64,000 nt of DNA from Eubacterium sp. (GCA_021769965.1 JAETRU010000001.1:62001-126000), one strand, 5' to 3'. Counted from the stretch's first letter, positions 10,244 to 18,881 are shown. Numbers and translations: made by a program. Notes: generated by a model not told the origin, from the letters alone.

Positions 10244-11545
10244 TTGAATATGTCATCTGGTCCCAGTAACATACCTTTACAATTGCAGTTTTTCATTATT
10301 GTCCTTACAATAGCTGCCAACGGGCTTGTGGTTCTGGCCAATACGGCCATGAATACCGTAAGCCGGAGCAGGCTGCAGCAGCTTGCCGATGAGGATCAAA
10401 AGGCAGCCCGCCTTGTCGCGTTGCTGAAGCGGCCGACAGATTATCGTTTTACCAACCGGCTGCTCAGTTATATCTTCATCGCCGCAGGGCTGTTCTTTAC
10501 CATCCGGCTGCCATATAAGGATATCGCGTCTATGATCGTCTATGTTGCGGCCTCGATCATCTTCAGTGAATTCTTCACGAGAAAGATCGCGCAGCAGCAC
10601 AGTGAGTCGGTAGCGATAGCCATGGTATCTCTGCAGCGTTTCAACCTGACAGTTCTGAAACCTTTCGTGGTTACGCTGGCGTTTATTGCCAATCTGTTTC
10701 TGAAGATGTTCCATCAGGAGACAGATGTACAATACAGCGGATATTCTGAAGATAAGGTCATGTCCATGCTGGAAGTGGGGCAGCAGAGCGGTGAGATCAA
10801 GGAAGAAGGAAAGAAGATGATCAACAGCATCTTCCAGTTTGATGACGAGCTTGCCTATGAGATCATGACGCCGAGGACAGATGTATTTGTAATAGACGTC
10901 AACGATCCGGCCGAGGAATATCTGGACGAGCTGATGGAGCTGCGGTATTCCAGAATACCGGTCTGCGAGGATGATACAGACAATATCATCGGTATCCTGC
11001 ATATAAAGGACTATCTGATCAAGGCAAGGGAGACCGGTTTTGACAAAGTTGATATCCGCTCTATCCTGAGAAAACCGTATTTCGTACCGGAGACAAAAAA
11101 TATAGATTCACTGTTCTATGAACTGCAGATCGAAAAGCAGCATATTGCCGTGCTTATAGACGAGTATGGCGGGTTTTCCGGCATCGTGACCATGGAAGAT
11201 ATTATTGAAGAGATCGTCGGCGATATCGACGATGAGTACGATCAGGAAGAACACATCATCGAAAAGATTGACGATAATCATTATCTTGTCGACGGAAATG
11301 TGTCCCTCAACGATCTCAGCGAGGAGACCGAGATCGATCTGGAATCAGAGAGCAGCGAGACTATCGGCGGATTTATCATCGATATTCTGGGCGAGATACC
11401 GGAAGAGGGCGACGAAAACCGTGATATCGAGTTCGAGAATTACGTATTTACCATTCTGTCTGTCAAGGAGCGGAGGATCGAGAAGGTGAAGGTCTTCATC
11501 AGGCCGCCTGCTCCGGAGAATGATGAGGATGAAAATGAAGGATAG
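10244..11545 (+). CDS. CNNM/HlyC-CorC family membrane protein (DUF21-CBS-CorC_HlyC)
   Basis: N-terminal TM helices, IMTPRTDVFVIDV CBS pair, DEYGGFSGIVTMEDIIEEIVGDI. Confidence 0.88.
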   Translation: MNMSSGPSNIPLQLQFFIIVLTIAANGLVVLANTAMNTVSRSRLQQLADEDQKAARLVALLKRPTDYRFTNRLLSYIFIAAGLFFTIRLPYKDIASMIVYVAASIIFSEFFTRKIAQQHSESVAIAMVSLQRFNLTVLKPFVVTLAFIANLFLKMFHQETDVQYSGYSEDKVMSMLEVGQQSGEIKEEGKKMINSIFQFDDELAYEIMTPRTDVFVIDVNDPAEEYLDELMELRYSRIPVCEDDTDNIIGILHIKDYLIKARETGFDKVDIRSILRKPYFVPETKNIDSLFYELQIEKQHIAVLIDEYGGFSGIVTMEDIIEEIVGDIDDEYDQEEHIIEKIDDNHYLVDGNVSLNDLSEETEIDLESESSETIGGFIIDILGEIPEEGDENRDIEFENYVFTILSVKERRIEKVKVFIRPPAPENDEDENEG

Positions 11546-14084
11546 ATATGTAACGGTCGGTATTCTGGCTCATGTGGACGCCGGTAAGACGACACTTTCA
11601 GAATCGATCCTCTACACACAGGGCGTCACCCGGTCTCTGGGCCGCGTAGATCACGGCGACGCTTTTCTGGATACTCACGCCCTTGAGCGGCAGCGGGGTA
11701 TCACGATCTTTTCCAAACAGGCTGTTTTCCCTCTGGGCGGTCTGGAGGTGACCCTTCTGGACACGCCGGGCCATGCTGACTTCTCGGCGGAAATGGAACG
11801 TACACTGCAGGTGCTCGATTATGGGATCCTGGTCATCAGCGCCACTGACGGCATCACCGGCCACGTGCAGACGCTCTGGAAACTTTTGGAGACCTACAGC
11901 GTGCCGGTCTTTGTCTTCATCAACAAAACAGATCTGGCCGGGGCAGATCCCGCAGGAGTTCTGAACCAGCTTGCGGAAGGCTTCAGCGACGGCCTGATAT
12001 CCTTTGAACAAATAGACGGAGACTTCTTTGAAAAAGCAGCGCTTTGTGATGAAGCCGCTCTGGAGATGCTCCTTGACAAAGGGACCATCGAAGACGATAT
12101 GCTGCGAAGGCTGATCCTGCAGAGAAAGCTGTTTCCTGTCTACAGCGGCAGCGCTCTGAAGATGGAAGGCGTACAGCGGTTTCTCGACGGGCTGGCCCGG
12201 TATATGGAAGAACCCGCGCGGCCTGAGGATTTCGGAGCGAGAGTCTATAAGATCAGCAGAGACAGTCAGGGCAAACGGCTGACCCATTTGAAAATAACAG
12301 GCGGGACCCTTCACGTGCGGGACGCCGTAGGAGAAGAAAAGATCACGCAGCTCCGTATCTACAACGGAGCTCGTTTTGATGCTGTGGATAGTGTCTCCGC
12401 AGGTCAGGTTTGTGCTGTATGCGGCCTGGAATCCACCAGCTGCGGTCAGGGACTGGGCGTTGAAGCCACAGGCTCCAAGCCGAAGCTGGATACGATTCTT
12501 TCCTATCAGGTCCTGCTCCCTGACGGCTGTGACGCTCACGACGTCTACGGCAGATTCCGCATGCTGGAAGAGGAGATACCTGAGCTTCACACATGCTGGG
12601 ACGAAGCTTCACGCCAGATCAGGATCCAGCTTATGGGTGAGGTCCAGATGGAGATACTGACTGATCTGGTACGTGAGCGATTCGGACTTTCCATCGAACT
12701 GGGGCAGCCGACCATCAACTATAAGGAGACCATTGCTAAAAAGGCCGAGGGCGTCGGTCACTTTGAGCCTCTCCGCCATTACGCGGAGGTCCATCTGATC
12801 CTGGAGCCCCTTCCTGCCGGCAGCGGGCTGGTTCTGGATACGAACTGCAGTGAAGATCTGCTGGATCGAAACTGGCAGAATCTGATCCTGACTCATCTGG
12901 CCGAGCGGGAACATCCCGGCGTGCTTACCGGTTCACCGATCACGGATATGAAGATCACTCTGGCAGCAGGCAGGGCCCATGTCAAACACACAGAAGGCGG
13001 AGATTTCCGTCAGGCCACTTACAGAGCTGTGCGCCACGGACTTCGCCGGGCTGAAAGCGTTTTGTTAGAGCCGTATTATGACTATACGCTGTCGGTGCCC
13101 GCAGACTGCATCGGCCGTGCCATGAACGATCTGCAGCGCATTGCAGGTTCCTGTGAGCCGCCTGTGACCCAGGGCGATACAGCTGTTCTGACGGGAAGAG
13201 CGCCGGTCGCGGCCATCGGGGAATACGCTAAAGAAGTTTTGTCCTATACAAAAGGATACGGAAATCTGCAGCTGACCTATGCCGGATATTTTCCGTGCAG
13301 GGATGCGGACGCGGTCATTTCTGCCAGAGGTTATGATCCGGACCGCGACCCGGACAATCCGTGCGGCTCCGTGTTCTGCAGCCACGGCGGCGGGATCAGC
13401 GTGCCGTGGGATGAGGTGGAAAGCTATATGCACCTTCCTGCCTGTCTTGCGGAGACAAAAGCAGCGGCGGAAGAGACCGTCCGGCGGACGGGACGGCGTG
13501 AATACAGTGACGCGGAGCTTGAAGCGGTATTCCGTCAGACCTATGGTATCAGCAAAAGAGAACAGAATCGATTTAAACGCAGCTCCAGAGTGGTGACCGG
13601 CTCTGCCGCGGACAGGTATCCGAAAGTGAAGAGCGGCTACAATGACAGCAAGGCTCCGTCTGTACTTCTCATCGACGGATATAACGTGATATTCGCATGG
13701 GACGAGCTGAAGGAGATGTCGAAGCTGAATCTGGAAGCGGCCAGAAGCCTTTTGATCGAAACGCTGCAGAACTATCAGGGTTATACAGGCGAGGCCATGA
13801 TCCTGGTCTTCGACGCGTACAAGCAGGTGGGAAATATCGGCATGACGGAAAAATACGGCGAACTGACCGTGGTCTACACCAGAGAAGGGCAGACCGCCGA
13901 TCAGTATATTGAAAAATATGTGCTGGAAAATGTGAAAAAGCAAAAGATCACTGTAGCGACCTCTGACGGACTGGAACAGATGATGATCTTCGGACAGGGC
14001 GCGCTGCGAATGCCTGTTCGCGAGCTGCAGGAGCGCGTGTTATCCGCCAGCCGGGAGATCCGGGAAAGGTATCTGGGAAAATAA
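11520..14084 (+). CDS. TetM/EF-G-like translational GTPase fused to C-terminal YacP/Rae1-type NYN endoribonuclease domain
   Basis: G1 AHVDAGKTT, G3 LLDTPGHADF, G4 FINKTDLAG; C-terminus VLLIDGYNVIFAWDELK...LVFDAYK...ADQYIEKYV...VATSDGLEQMMIFGQGALRMPVREL. Confidence 0.92.
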   Translation: MMRMKMKDRYVTVGILAHVDAGKTTLSESILYTQGVTRSLGRVDHGDAFLDTHALERQRGITIFSKQAVFPLGGLEVTLLDTPGHADFSAEMERTLQVLDYGILVISATDGITGHVQTLWKLLETYSVPVFVFINKTDLAGADPAGVLNQLAEGFSDGLISFEQIDGDFFEKAALCDEAALEMLLDKGTIEDDMLRRLILQRKLFPVYSGSALKMEGVQRFLDGLARYMEEPARPEDFGARVYKISRDSQGKRLTHLKITGGTLHVRDAVGEEKITQLRIYNGARFDAVDSVSAGQVCAVCGLESTSCGQGLGVEATGSKPKLDTILSYQVLLPDGCDAHDVYGRFRMLEEEIPELHTCWDEASRQIRIQLMGEVQMEILTDLVRERFGLSIELGQPTINYKETIAKKAEGVGHFEPLRHYAEVHLILEPLPAGSGLVLDTNCSEDLLDRNWQNLILTHLAEREHPGVLTGSPITDMKITLAAGRAHVKHTEGGDFRQATYRAVRHGLRRAESVLLEPYYDYTLSVPADCIGRAMNDLQRIAGSCEPPVTQGDTAVLTGRAPVAAIGEYAKEVLSYTKGYGNLQLTYAGYFPCRDADAVISARGYDPDRDPDNPCGSVFCSHGGGISVPWDEVESYMHLPACLAETKAAAEETVRRTGRREYSDAELEAVFRQTYGISKREQNRFKRSSRVVTGSAADRYPKVKSGYNDSKAPSVLLIDGYNVIFAWDELKEMSKLNLEAARSLLIETLQNYQGYTGEAMILVFDAYKQVGNIGMTEKYGELTVVYTREGQTADQYIEKYVLENVKKQKITVATSDGLEQMMIFGQGALRMPVRELQERVLSASREIRERYLGK

Positions 14085-14228
14085 AGACACTGCGCCATGA
14101 CCGTGATTGTCAAAGGATTTTTACATCTTTTTTCGTAATATAAAAGGAAATTGGTAGAAAATGATTCATAGATTTTGTATATTGAGTATGCTTCTGTTAG
14201 AAGCAGAACTAAACGAGGTGGATAGCAT

Positions 14229-14401
14229 ATGGAAATAGGAAGTAAACTCAAAAATGCACGGAATGAAAAAGGAATCATGCAAGAACAAGCGGCCGAGTTA
14301 CTTGACGTCAGCAGACAGACAGTTTCTAAGCGGTAGGCATCATCGTTTCCATTTGCGGTATCGTAACAGGAACTCTTTGGAGGAAGAGAACTACTTCCTA
14401 A
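14229..14401 (+). pseudogene. Decayed HTH-XRE regulator (N-terminal 35 codons plus out-of-frame TM-like C-terminal remnant)
   Basis: MEIGSKLKNARNEKGIMQEQAAELLDVSRQTVSKR* then, in another frame, GIIVSICGIVTGTLWRKRTTS*. Confidence 0.7.
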
Positions 14402-14431
14402 AGAACTTTACAAAGAAATAAATCAAACTGA

Positions 14432-14462
14432 CAGAGCATGCGCGTTTCATGCTCTGTTTTTA
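14432..14462 (+). terminator. Rho-independent terminator upstream of spoIIIAA
   Basis: CAGAGCATG-CGCGTTT-CATGCTCTG then TTTTTAT. Confidence 0.82.
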
Positions 14463-14484
14463 TATTCCGCGGTCAAAAAAATTA

Positions 14485-14535
14485 TCATATCTGCCTGTCC
14501 TGCGAATATGATGTTAGAGAAAGAAAGGACAGGCA
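14485..14535 (+). promoter_or_regulatory. Candidate sigma-E promoter and inverted-repeat/SpoIIID-like site upstream of spoIIIAA
   Basis: TCATATCT - N12 - AATATGAT; IR TGCCTGTCCT (14492-14501)/AGGACAGGCA (14526-14535), AAGGACAGGC fits WWRRACARNY. Confidence 0.4.
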
Positions 14536-14539
14536 AACT

Positions 14540-15421
14540 ATGAACCATTTTGAAAAAGTCTTTCAGTGCTTTCCGCAGGACATTCAGCGGCAGATACAGA
14601 CTCTGGACCGGACTATGAGAGAGGGCATTGAAGAAGTAAGGGTATATCGGGGCCGGCAGGTATGGCTTCTGTGCCGGGGCAGACATATCCGGCTGAACGG
14701 CTGCATCGACGGCAGCGACATCACCAATATTCTCAACAATCTTCTCAAATTTTCCTATTACGCGTATGAAGACGATCTGGCAAAGGGATTTGTGACTATC
14801 GACGGCGGCCATCGGGTAGGGATCTGCGGCAAAGCTGTGATGGAAAAGGGCAGCGTCACGCTGCTCCGCGAGATCAGTTCTCTGAACATACGCTGCGGCC
14901 ATGAGATCATCGGCTGCAGCGATCCGCTGAAACCGCTTCTGATCAAAGGGGACGGCAGACCGGCCAGCCTGCTTATAGTTTCGCCGCCGGGCTGCGGCAA
15001 GACCACCATGCTGCGGGATATTGCCAGAACTCTGGGTGAAGAAGGCGGCTGGAAGATCGCCATATGTGACGAACGTTCTGAGATCGCGGGGATGCACGAC
15101 GGCGTCAGCAGCTATCGTCTGGGATCCATGACCGATGTGTTAGACGGCTGTCCGAAAGCAGAAGGGATCCTCATGCTGATCCGCGCCATGTCGCCGGATG
15201 TGATCATCACCGATGAGATCGGCAGGCCTGAAGACGGAGAGGCCATCAAAGACTGCAGAAACTGCGGCGTCAGCGTCATCGCCAGCGCCCATGGCAGCAA
15301 TATGGAGGACATTAAAAAGCTTCCTATAGCCGGAATCATCGAAAACGGAACTTTTAATCATATCGTGTTATTAACGAACCGTCCAACTGTTGGAACTATA
15401 CGGGAGGTCCTTCATGATTAA
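14540..15421 (+). CDS. spoIIIAA: Stage III sporulation protein AA (ATPase)
   Basis: SPPGCGKTTMLRDIAR Walker A, ICDERSEIAG, DVIITDEIG. Confidence 0.95.
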   Translation: MNHFEKVFQCFPQDIQRQIQTLDRTMREGIEEVRVYRGRQVWLLCRGRHIRLNGCIDGSDITNILNNLLKFSYYAYEDDLAKGFVTIDGGHRVGICGKAVMEKGSVTLLREISSLNIRCGHEIIGCSDPLKPLLIKGDGRPASLLIVSPPGCGKTTMLRDIARTLGEEGGWKIAICDERSEIAGMHDGVSSYRLGSMTDVLDGCPKAEGILMLIRAMSPDVIITDEIGRPEDGEAIKDCRNCGVSVIASAHGSNMEDIKKLPIAGIIENGTFNHIVLLTNRPTVGTIREVLHD

Positions 15422-15935
15422 AATAGCGGGACTGTCTCTGGCTTTTGTGGCAGCTGCAGCGACAGGCATGATGAAAGCGTCGGAGATACGCCGCCGCAGG
15501 CAGCTGCTGGAAGAATTTCGGGATCTTATCGCCCACATCGCCACAGAGATCAGCTATTTCAAAGAACCTCTGCCGCAGATCTTTGCGAGACTGACATCCG
15601 GCGACAACAGAGAGACCTCTGTTTTACTGCGGTCTGTTATAACGTCCTACAGAGATGGATCCGCCGCGCTGTCGCTGCAGCAGATGTGGGATCAGGGCAT
15701 AGATCTGGTCTATGAGAAAAGCCCTTTGACAGCGGAGGATATCTCCGTCATGAAAAAATGCGGCCAGTTTCTGGGGCAAAGCGATTTTCGAGGCCAGCAG
15801 GATCATTTTCGGCTGCTGGACGGCCAGCTTGTGCGGCAGCTTTCTGAAGCAGAGGATGCCATCAGAACAAAAGGACGCATGTATTCGCGTCTTGGAGTCT
15901 CCGTCGGACTGGTCATCGTCATCGCTTTGATATAG
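15414..15935 (+). CDS. spoIIIAB: Stage III sporulation protein AB
   Basis: Position in operon; RRRQLLEEFRDLIAHIATEISYFKEPLPQIF; C-terminal TM. Confidence 0.9.
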   Translation: MIKIAGLSLAFVAAAATGMMKASEIRRRRQLLEEFRDLIAHIATEISYFKEPLPQIFARLTSGDNRETSVLLRSVITSYRDGSAALSLQQMWDQGIDLVYEKSPLTAEDISVMKKCGQFLGQSDFRGQQDHFRLLDGQLVRQLSEAEDAIRTKGRMYSRLGVSVGLVIVIALI

Positions 15936-15965
15936 AATGCGAAACGCAGAAGGGAGGAACCGAGA

Positions 15966-16160
15966 TTGGGTGTAAGTGTCATATTTAAAATAGCAGCTAT
16001 CGGCATCTGTATCGCGCTTTTAAATCAGCTGCTGATCAAATCGGGCAAAGAGGAGATGGCTATGATGACAACGCTTGCCGGGGTGATCATCGTGCTTGCT
16101 ATCATCGTCAAGATGCTGATGGAATTCTTTGATACTATCAAGGTCTTTATGGAGTTTTAA
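15966..16160 (+). CDS. spoIIIAC: Stage III sporulation protein AC (TTG start)
   Basis: 64-aa two-TM protein in operon; IFKIAAIGICIALLNQLLIKSGKEEMA. Confidence 0.92.
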   Translation: MGVSVIFKIAAIGICIALLNQLLIKSGKEEMAMMTTLAGVIIVLAIIVKMLMEFFDTIKVFMEF

Positions 16161-16164
16161 AACT

Positions 16165-16548
16165 ATGGAAATACTGAAGATAGCGGCGCTGGCGCTGTGC
16201 GCGGTGATGCTCATCGTGCTGGTGAAAAATTACAAACCGGAATTCGGCGTGTTTACAGCCATAGCCTGCAGCGTTCTGATCCTGTATTTTCTGGCAGACA
16301 GTCTGAAATACGCTTTTGCCTATATGTCACAGCTCTACGGACAGCTGTCACTGGGAAAAGCATATTTTCCAGTCATCATCAAAGTGCTGGCCATCGCATA
16401 TATCACAGAATTCACTTCGCAGCTGTGCCGGGACGCGGGAGAAGGGTCCATCGCCTCAAAGGTGGAGCTGGCAGGAAAGGTCATCATATTCTGCGTGGCT
16501 GTCCCGGTCTTCATCTCTATCCTGGAGCTGGTGGAACTGCTGCTTTAA
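16165..16548 (+). CDS. spoIIIAD: Stage III sporulation protein AD
   Basis: Membrane protein, LLKNYKPEFGV-like segment, operon position. Confidence 0.92.
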   Translation: MEILKIAALALCAVMLIVLVKNYKPEFGVFTAIACSVLILYFLADSLKYAFAYMSQLYGQLSLGKAYFPVIIKVLAIAYITEFTSQLCRDAGEGSIASKVELAGKVIIFCVAVPVFISILELVELLL

Positions 16549-16569
16549 TACAAAGAGAAGAGGAACCAT

Positions 16570-17658
16570 ATGAATTTTGATGAAGTTGTAAAGGAACAGA
16601 TGAAAAAAATCGTGGATCAGGAAGAGATCGGCTCTCTGGAAGATTACGCGGATCAGCTGTCAGGCGGGATTTCAGATCACTTTACACTGGAAAGCATTCT
16701 GGACGCTACTTTATCAGGTAAAAGCATCTTTCAGTCCCAGGACATCATCGACAGCCTGAAGACCCTGCTGCTATACGAGGTCAAAGGCGCTTTGATCATC
16801 GGCGTAGAGATTCTGACTGTCTGCATTATCATTGGTCTCCTGAAGAATCTGTCCGGTTCCTTCGGAAGAAAAGGAACAGCTGATATCGCGTCTCTGATCT
16901 GCTGTATTGTCATCGTAGGCCTTGCTATGACAAGCTTTCAGGATATCTATGAGATGACGCTGGACGCTGTCAGGACCATTACATATACCATGGAGATTCT
17001 GCTTCCCGTACTCATCGCGATCCTTATATCCATGGGACAGGTGGCTTCCGGTACTATTATGAGTCCTCTGCTTCTGACAGCAGTGACCATTTTCCAGACC
17101 ATTATCAAAAATGTGGTTCTGCCGGCAGTTTTTCTGTCTACCGTGTTCTCCCTGCTCAACTGTTTAACGGAAAAAGATTATGTAAACCAGCTGTCAAAAT
17201 TTCTGAGACAGGCGGCATTGTTCGTCACAGGTATCATCATCACTCTGATGACGGGTATCATCGCCATTCAGGGGCTGATAGCCAAAACCAGCGACAGTCT
17301 CATCGTAGGCACAGCCAAGTATTCACTGGACTCGTTTATTCCTATCGTAGGCGGTTTTGCTGCCGATACAGTAGAGCTGTTCATCAAATGCATGGGATCG
17401 ATCAAAAGTGTCATAGGTGTCTTCGGCATTCTGTTGATCCTGTGTCTGATCCTGACCCCGATCATCAAGATCCTGGTCATCTCTCTGATCTACAAGGTTA
17501 CAGCGCTGCTCGTAGAACCAGTAGCATCAAAGAAACTGGCGTCCGGCATCGCGGATGTGGGGAGCTGTCTGATCATCATGGGAAGTGTGCTTTTTTTCGC
17601 GTCACTCCTCTTCATCATCTTCATCACATCTATTATCAGTCTGGGAGGCAGCGCATGA
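16570..17658 (+). CDS. spoIIIAE: Stage III sporulation protein AE
   Basis: Multi-TM, 362 aa, operon position. Confidence 0.93.
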   Translation: MNFDEVVKEQMKKIVDQEEIGSLEDYADQLSGGISDHFTLESILDATLSGKSIFQSQDIIDSLKTLLLYEVKGALIIGVEILTVCIIIGLLKNLSGSFGRKGTADIASLICCIVIVGLAMTSFQDIYEMTLDAVRTITYTMEILLPVLIAILISMGQVASGTIMSPLLLTAVTIFQTIIKNVVLPAVFLSTVFSLLNCLTEKDYVNQLSKFLRQAALFVTGIIITLMTGIIAIQGLIAKTSDSLIVGTAKYSLDSFIPIVGGFAADTVELFIKCMGSIKSVIGVFGILLILCLILTPIIKILVISLIYKVTALLVEPVASKKLASGIADVGSCLIIMGSVLFFASLLFIIFITSIISLGGSA

Positions 17659-17825
17659 GCACGGTCACAGAATGGGTGAAGGACATCTTCATCGTTATAT
17701 TATCTATAACCTTTATTGAGATCCTGATGCCGGAGGGAAATATGGCAAAATACCTGAAGTTTATCTTCTCCATCATAGTCCTGGCAGTGATTTTATCTCC
17801 CATCAGTGATTTCGTTCATAAATAG
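17655..17825 (+). CDS. spoIIIAF: Stage III sporulation protein AF, severely shortened (56 aa, TM part only)
   Basis: MSTVTEWVKDIFIVILSITFIEILMPEGNMAKYLKFIFSIIVLAVILSPI matches the SpoIIIAF N-terminus; stop before any soluble domain. Confidence 0.85.
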   Translation: MSTVTEWVKDIFIVILSITFIEILMPEGNMAKYLKFIFSIIVLAVILSPISDFVHK

Positions 17826-17860
17826 AGAAAATTTTCATAGGTATAAGAAGAGAGGGTACT

Positions 17861-18235
17861 ATGTTTGAAAGACCTGAAATCAGAAAAGAAACCATGGTAA
17901 AGATCATCGGAGCTGTTATTGTCGCTGCAGTTTTTCTGCTTACGATCAGCATACTTACAGACAGCCACGACAGCCGCAGACAGATATCCGATGATGATGG
18001 TGCTACAGAAAGCGCCTTATGCAGCTTTCTGTCAGAGATCAAGGGGGTGGGTGATGTCAATGTTATGATCCGGTACGGCGGGGAAAGCAAAGTCAGCGGC
18101 GTCATTGTCACCGCTCAGGGCGCGGAGGATCCAGTGGTCAGAACCAGCATTGTCAAAGGCGTTTCCACTCTCTTTGACATCCCGGCGTCCAGCGTTATGG
18201 TATTTGAAAAAAATCAGGAGGAAAAGACAGAATGA
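17861..18235 (+). CDS. spoIIIAG: Stage III sporulation protein AG, short form (124 aa)
   Basis: TM then ALCSFLSEIKGVGDVNVMIRYG...GVIVTAQGAEDPVVRTSIVKGVSTLFDIPASSVMVFEK. Confidence 0.9.
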   Translation: MFERPEIRKETMVKIIGAVIVAAVFLLTISILTDSHDSRRQISDDDGATESALCSFLSEIKGVGDVNVMIRYGGESKVSGVIVTAQGAEDPVVRTSIVKGVSTLFDIPASSVMVFEKNQEEKTE

Positions 18236-18840
18236 AAAAAAGAAAATTGGATATCAAAGGATTTTTGAATAAAAAAGAAAATGTAGCCATCATGGCTGTA
18301 GCGGTGATCTTCTGCGCCGGTCTGGTGGTGACCAATGTGAAATCAGGAAAGATCCCGCTCCACGACGGCGATGTGCTGGTAGACAGCCAGAATGTGGCTC
18401 AGGCTGTCGATCCGGAATCAGAAGATGGAGATACAGGGGCAGGGGAAGACACAGCCGCTAAAGCCGGAGACTCTGACGATGAGGATGCCTCCGGTGGAAG
18501 CACCTTTGCCGAAAAGCGGGCAGCTCTGGAACTGGAACGCAATGATCTGATCGCCAAGTATGACGATACGATCAAAAACTCCAGTAATGACGCGGAAAAG
18601 AAAAACGCGGTGGCCCAGAAGGAAAAACTGACAGGCTACATGGAGCAAGAGGTCGCGATCGAGGGCATCATCAGTACCAAAAATCTGCCGGAATGCCTGG
18701 TCATTATGACAGACAGCACCGTAACGGTAACGGTAGACGAGCAGGATCTGAAGCAGAACACAGTAGCCAAGATCTGCAATATCGTCATGGAAGAAACAGG
18801 CCGCACGGCCGACAAGATCATCATACAGAGCAGCTATTAA
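18232..18840 (+). CDS. spoIIIAH: Stage III sporulation protein AH
   Basis: N-terminal TM, YMEQEVAIEGIISTKNLPECLVIMTDSTVTVTV; end of operon. Confidence 0.92.
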   Translation: MKKRKLDIKGFLNKKENVAIMAVAVIFCAGLVVTNVKSGKIPLHDGDVLVDSQNVAQAVDPESEDGDTGAGEDTAAKAGDSDDEDASGGSTFAEKRAALELERNDLIAKYDDTIKNSSNDAEKKNAVAQKEKLTGYMEQEVAIEGIISTKNLPECLVIMTDSTVTVTVDEQDLKQNTVAKICNIVMEETGRTADKIIIQSSY

Positions 18841-18852
18841 TTCATGAAAAAG

Positions 18853-18881
18853 TTGATAAAAGCAGGTATCAATGATATAAT
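18853..18881 (+). promoter_or_regulatory. Sigma-A type promoter for Asp23/nusB operon
   Basis: TTGATA-N17-TATAAT. Confidence 0.65.

Noticed and set aside
11598-12590. 330-aa reverse ORF inside the GTPase-nuclease gene
   Set aside because: Antisense to a confident conserved domain; no independent support.
11520-14084. Annotation as tetracycline resistance gene (tetM/tetO/tetW class)
   Set aside because: TetM-like overall but with a fused Rae1-type nuclease, core-genome setting and a different sequence where TetM has its YSPVS loop; resistance is not supported from sequence alone.
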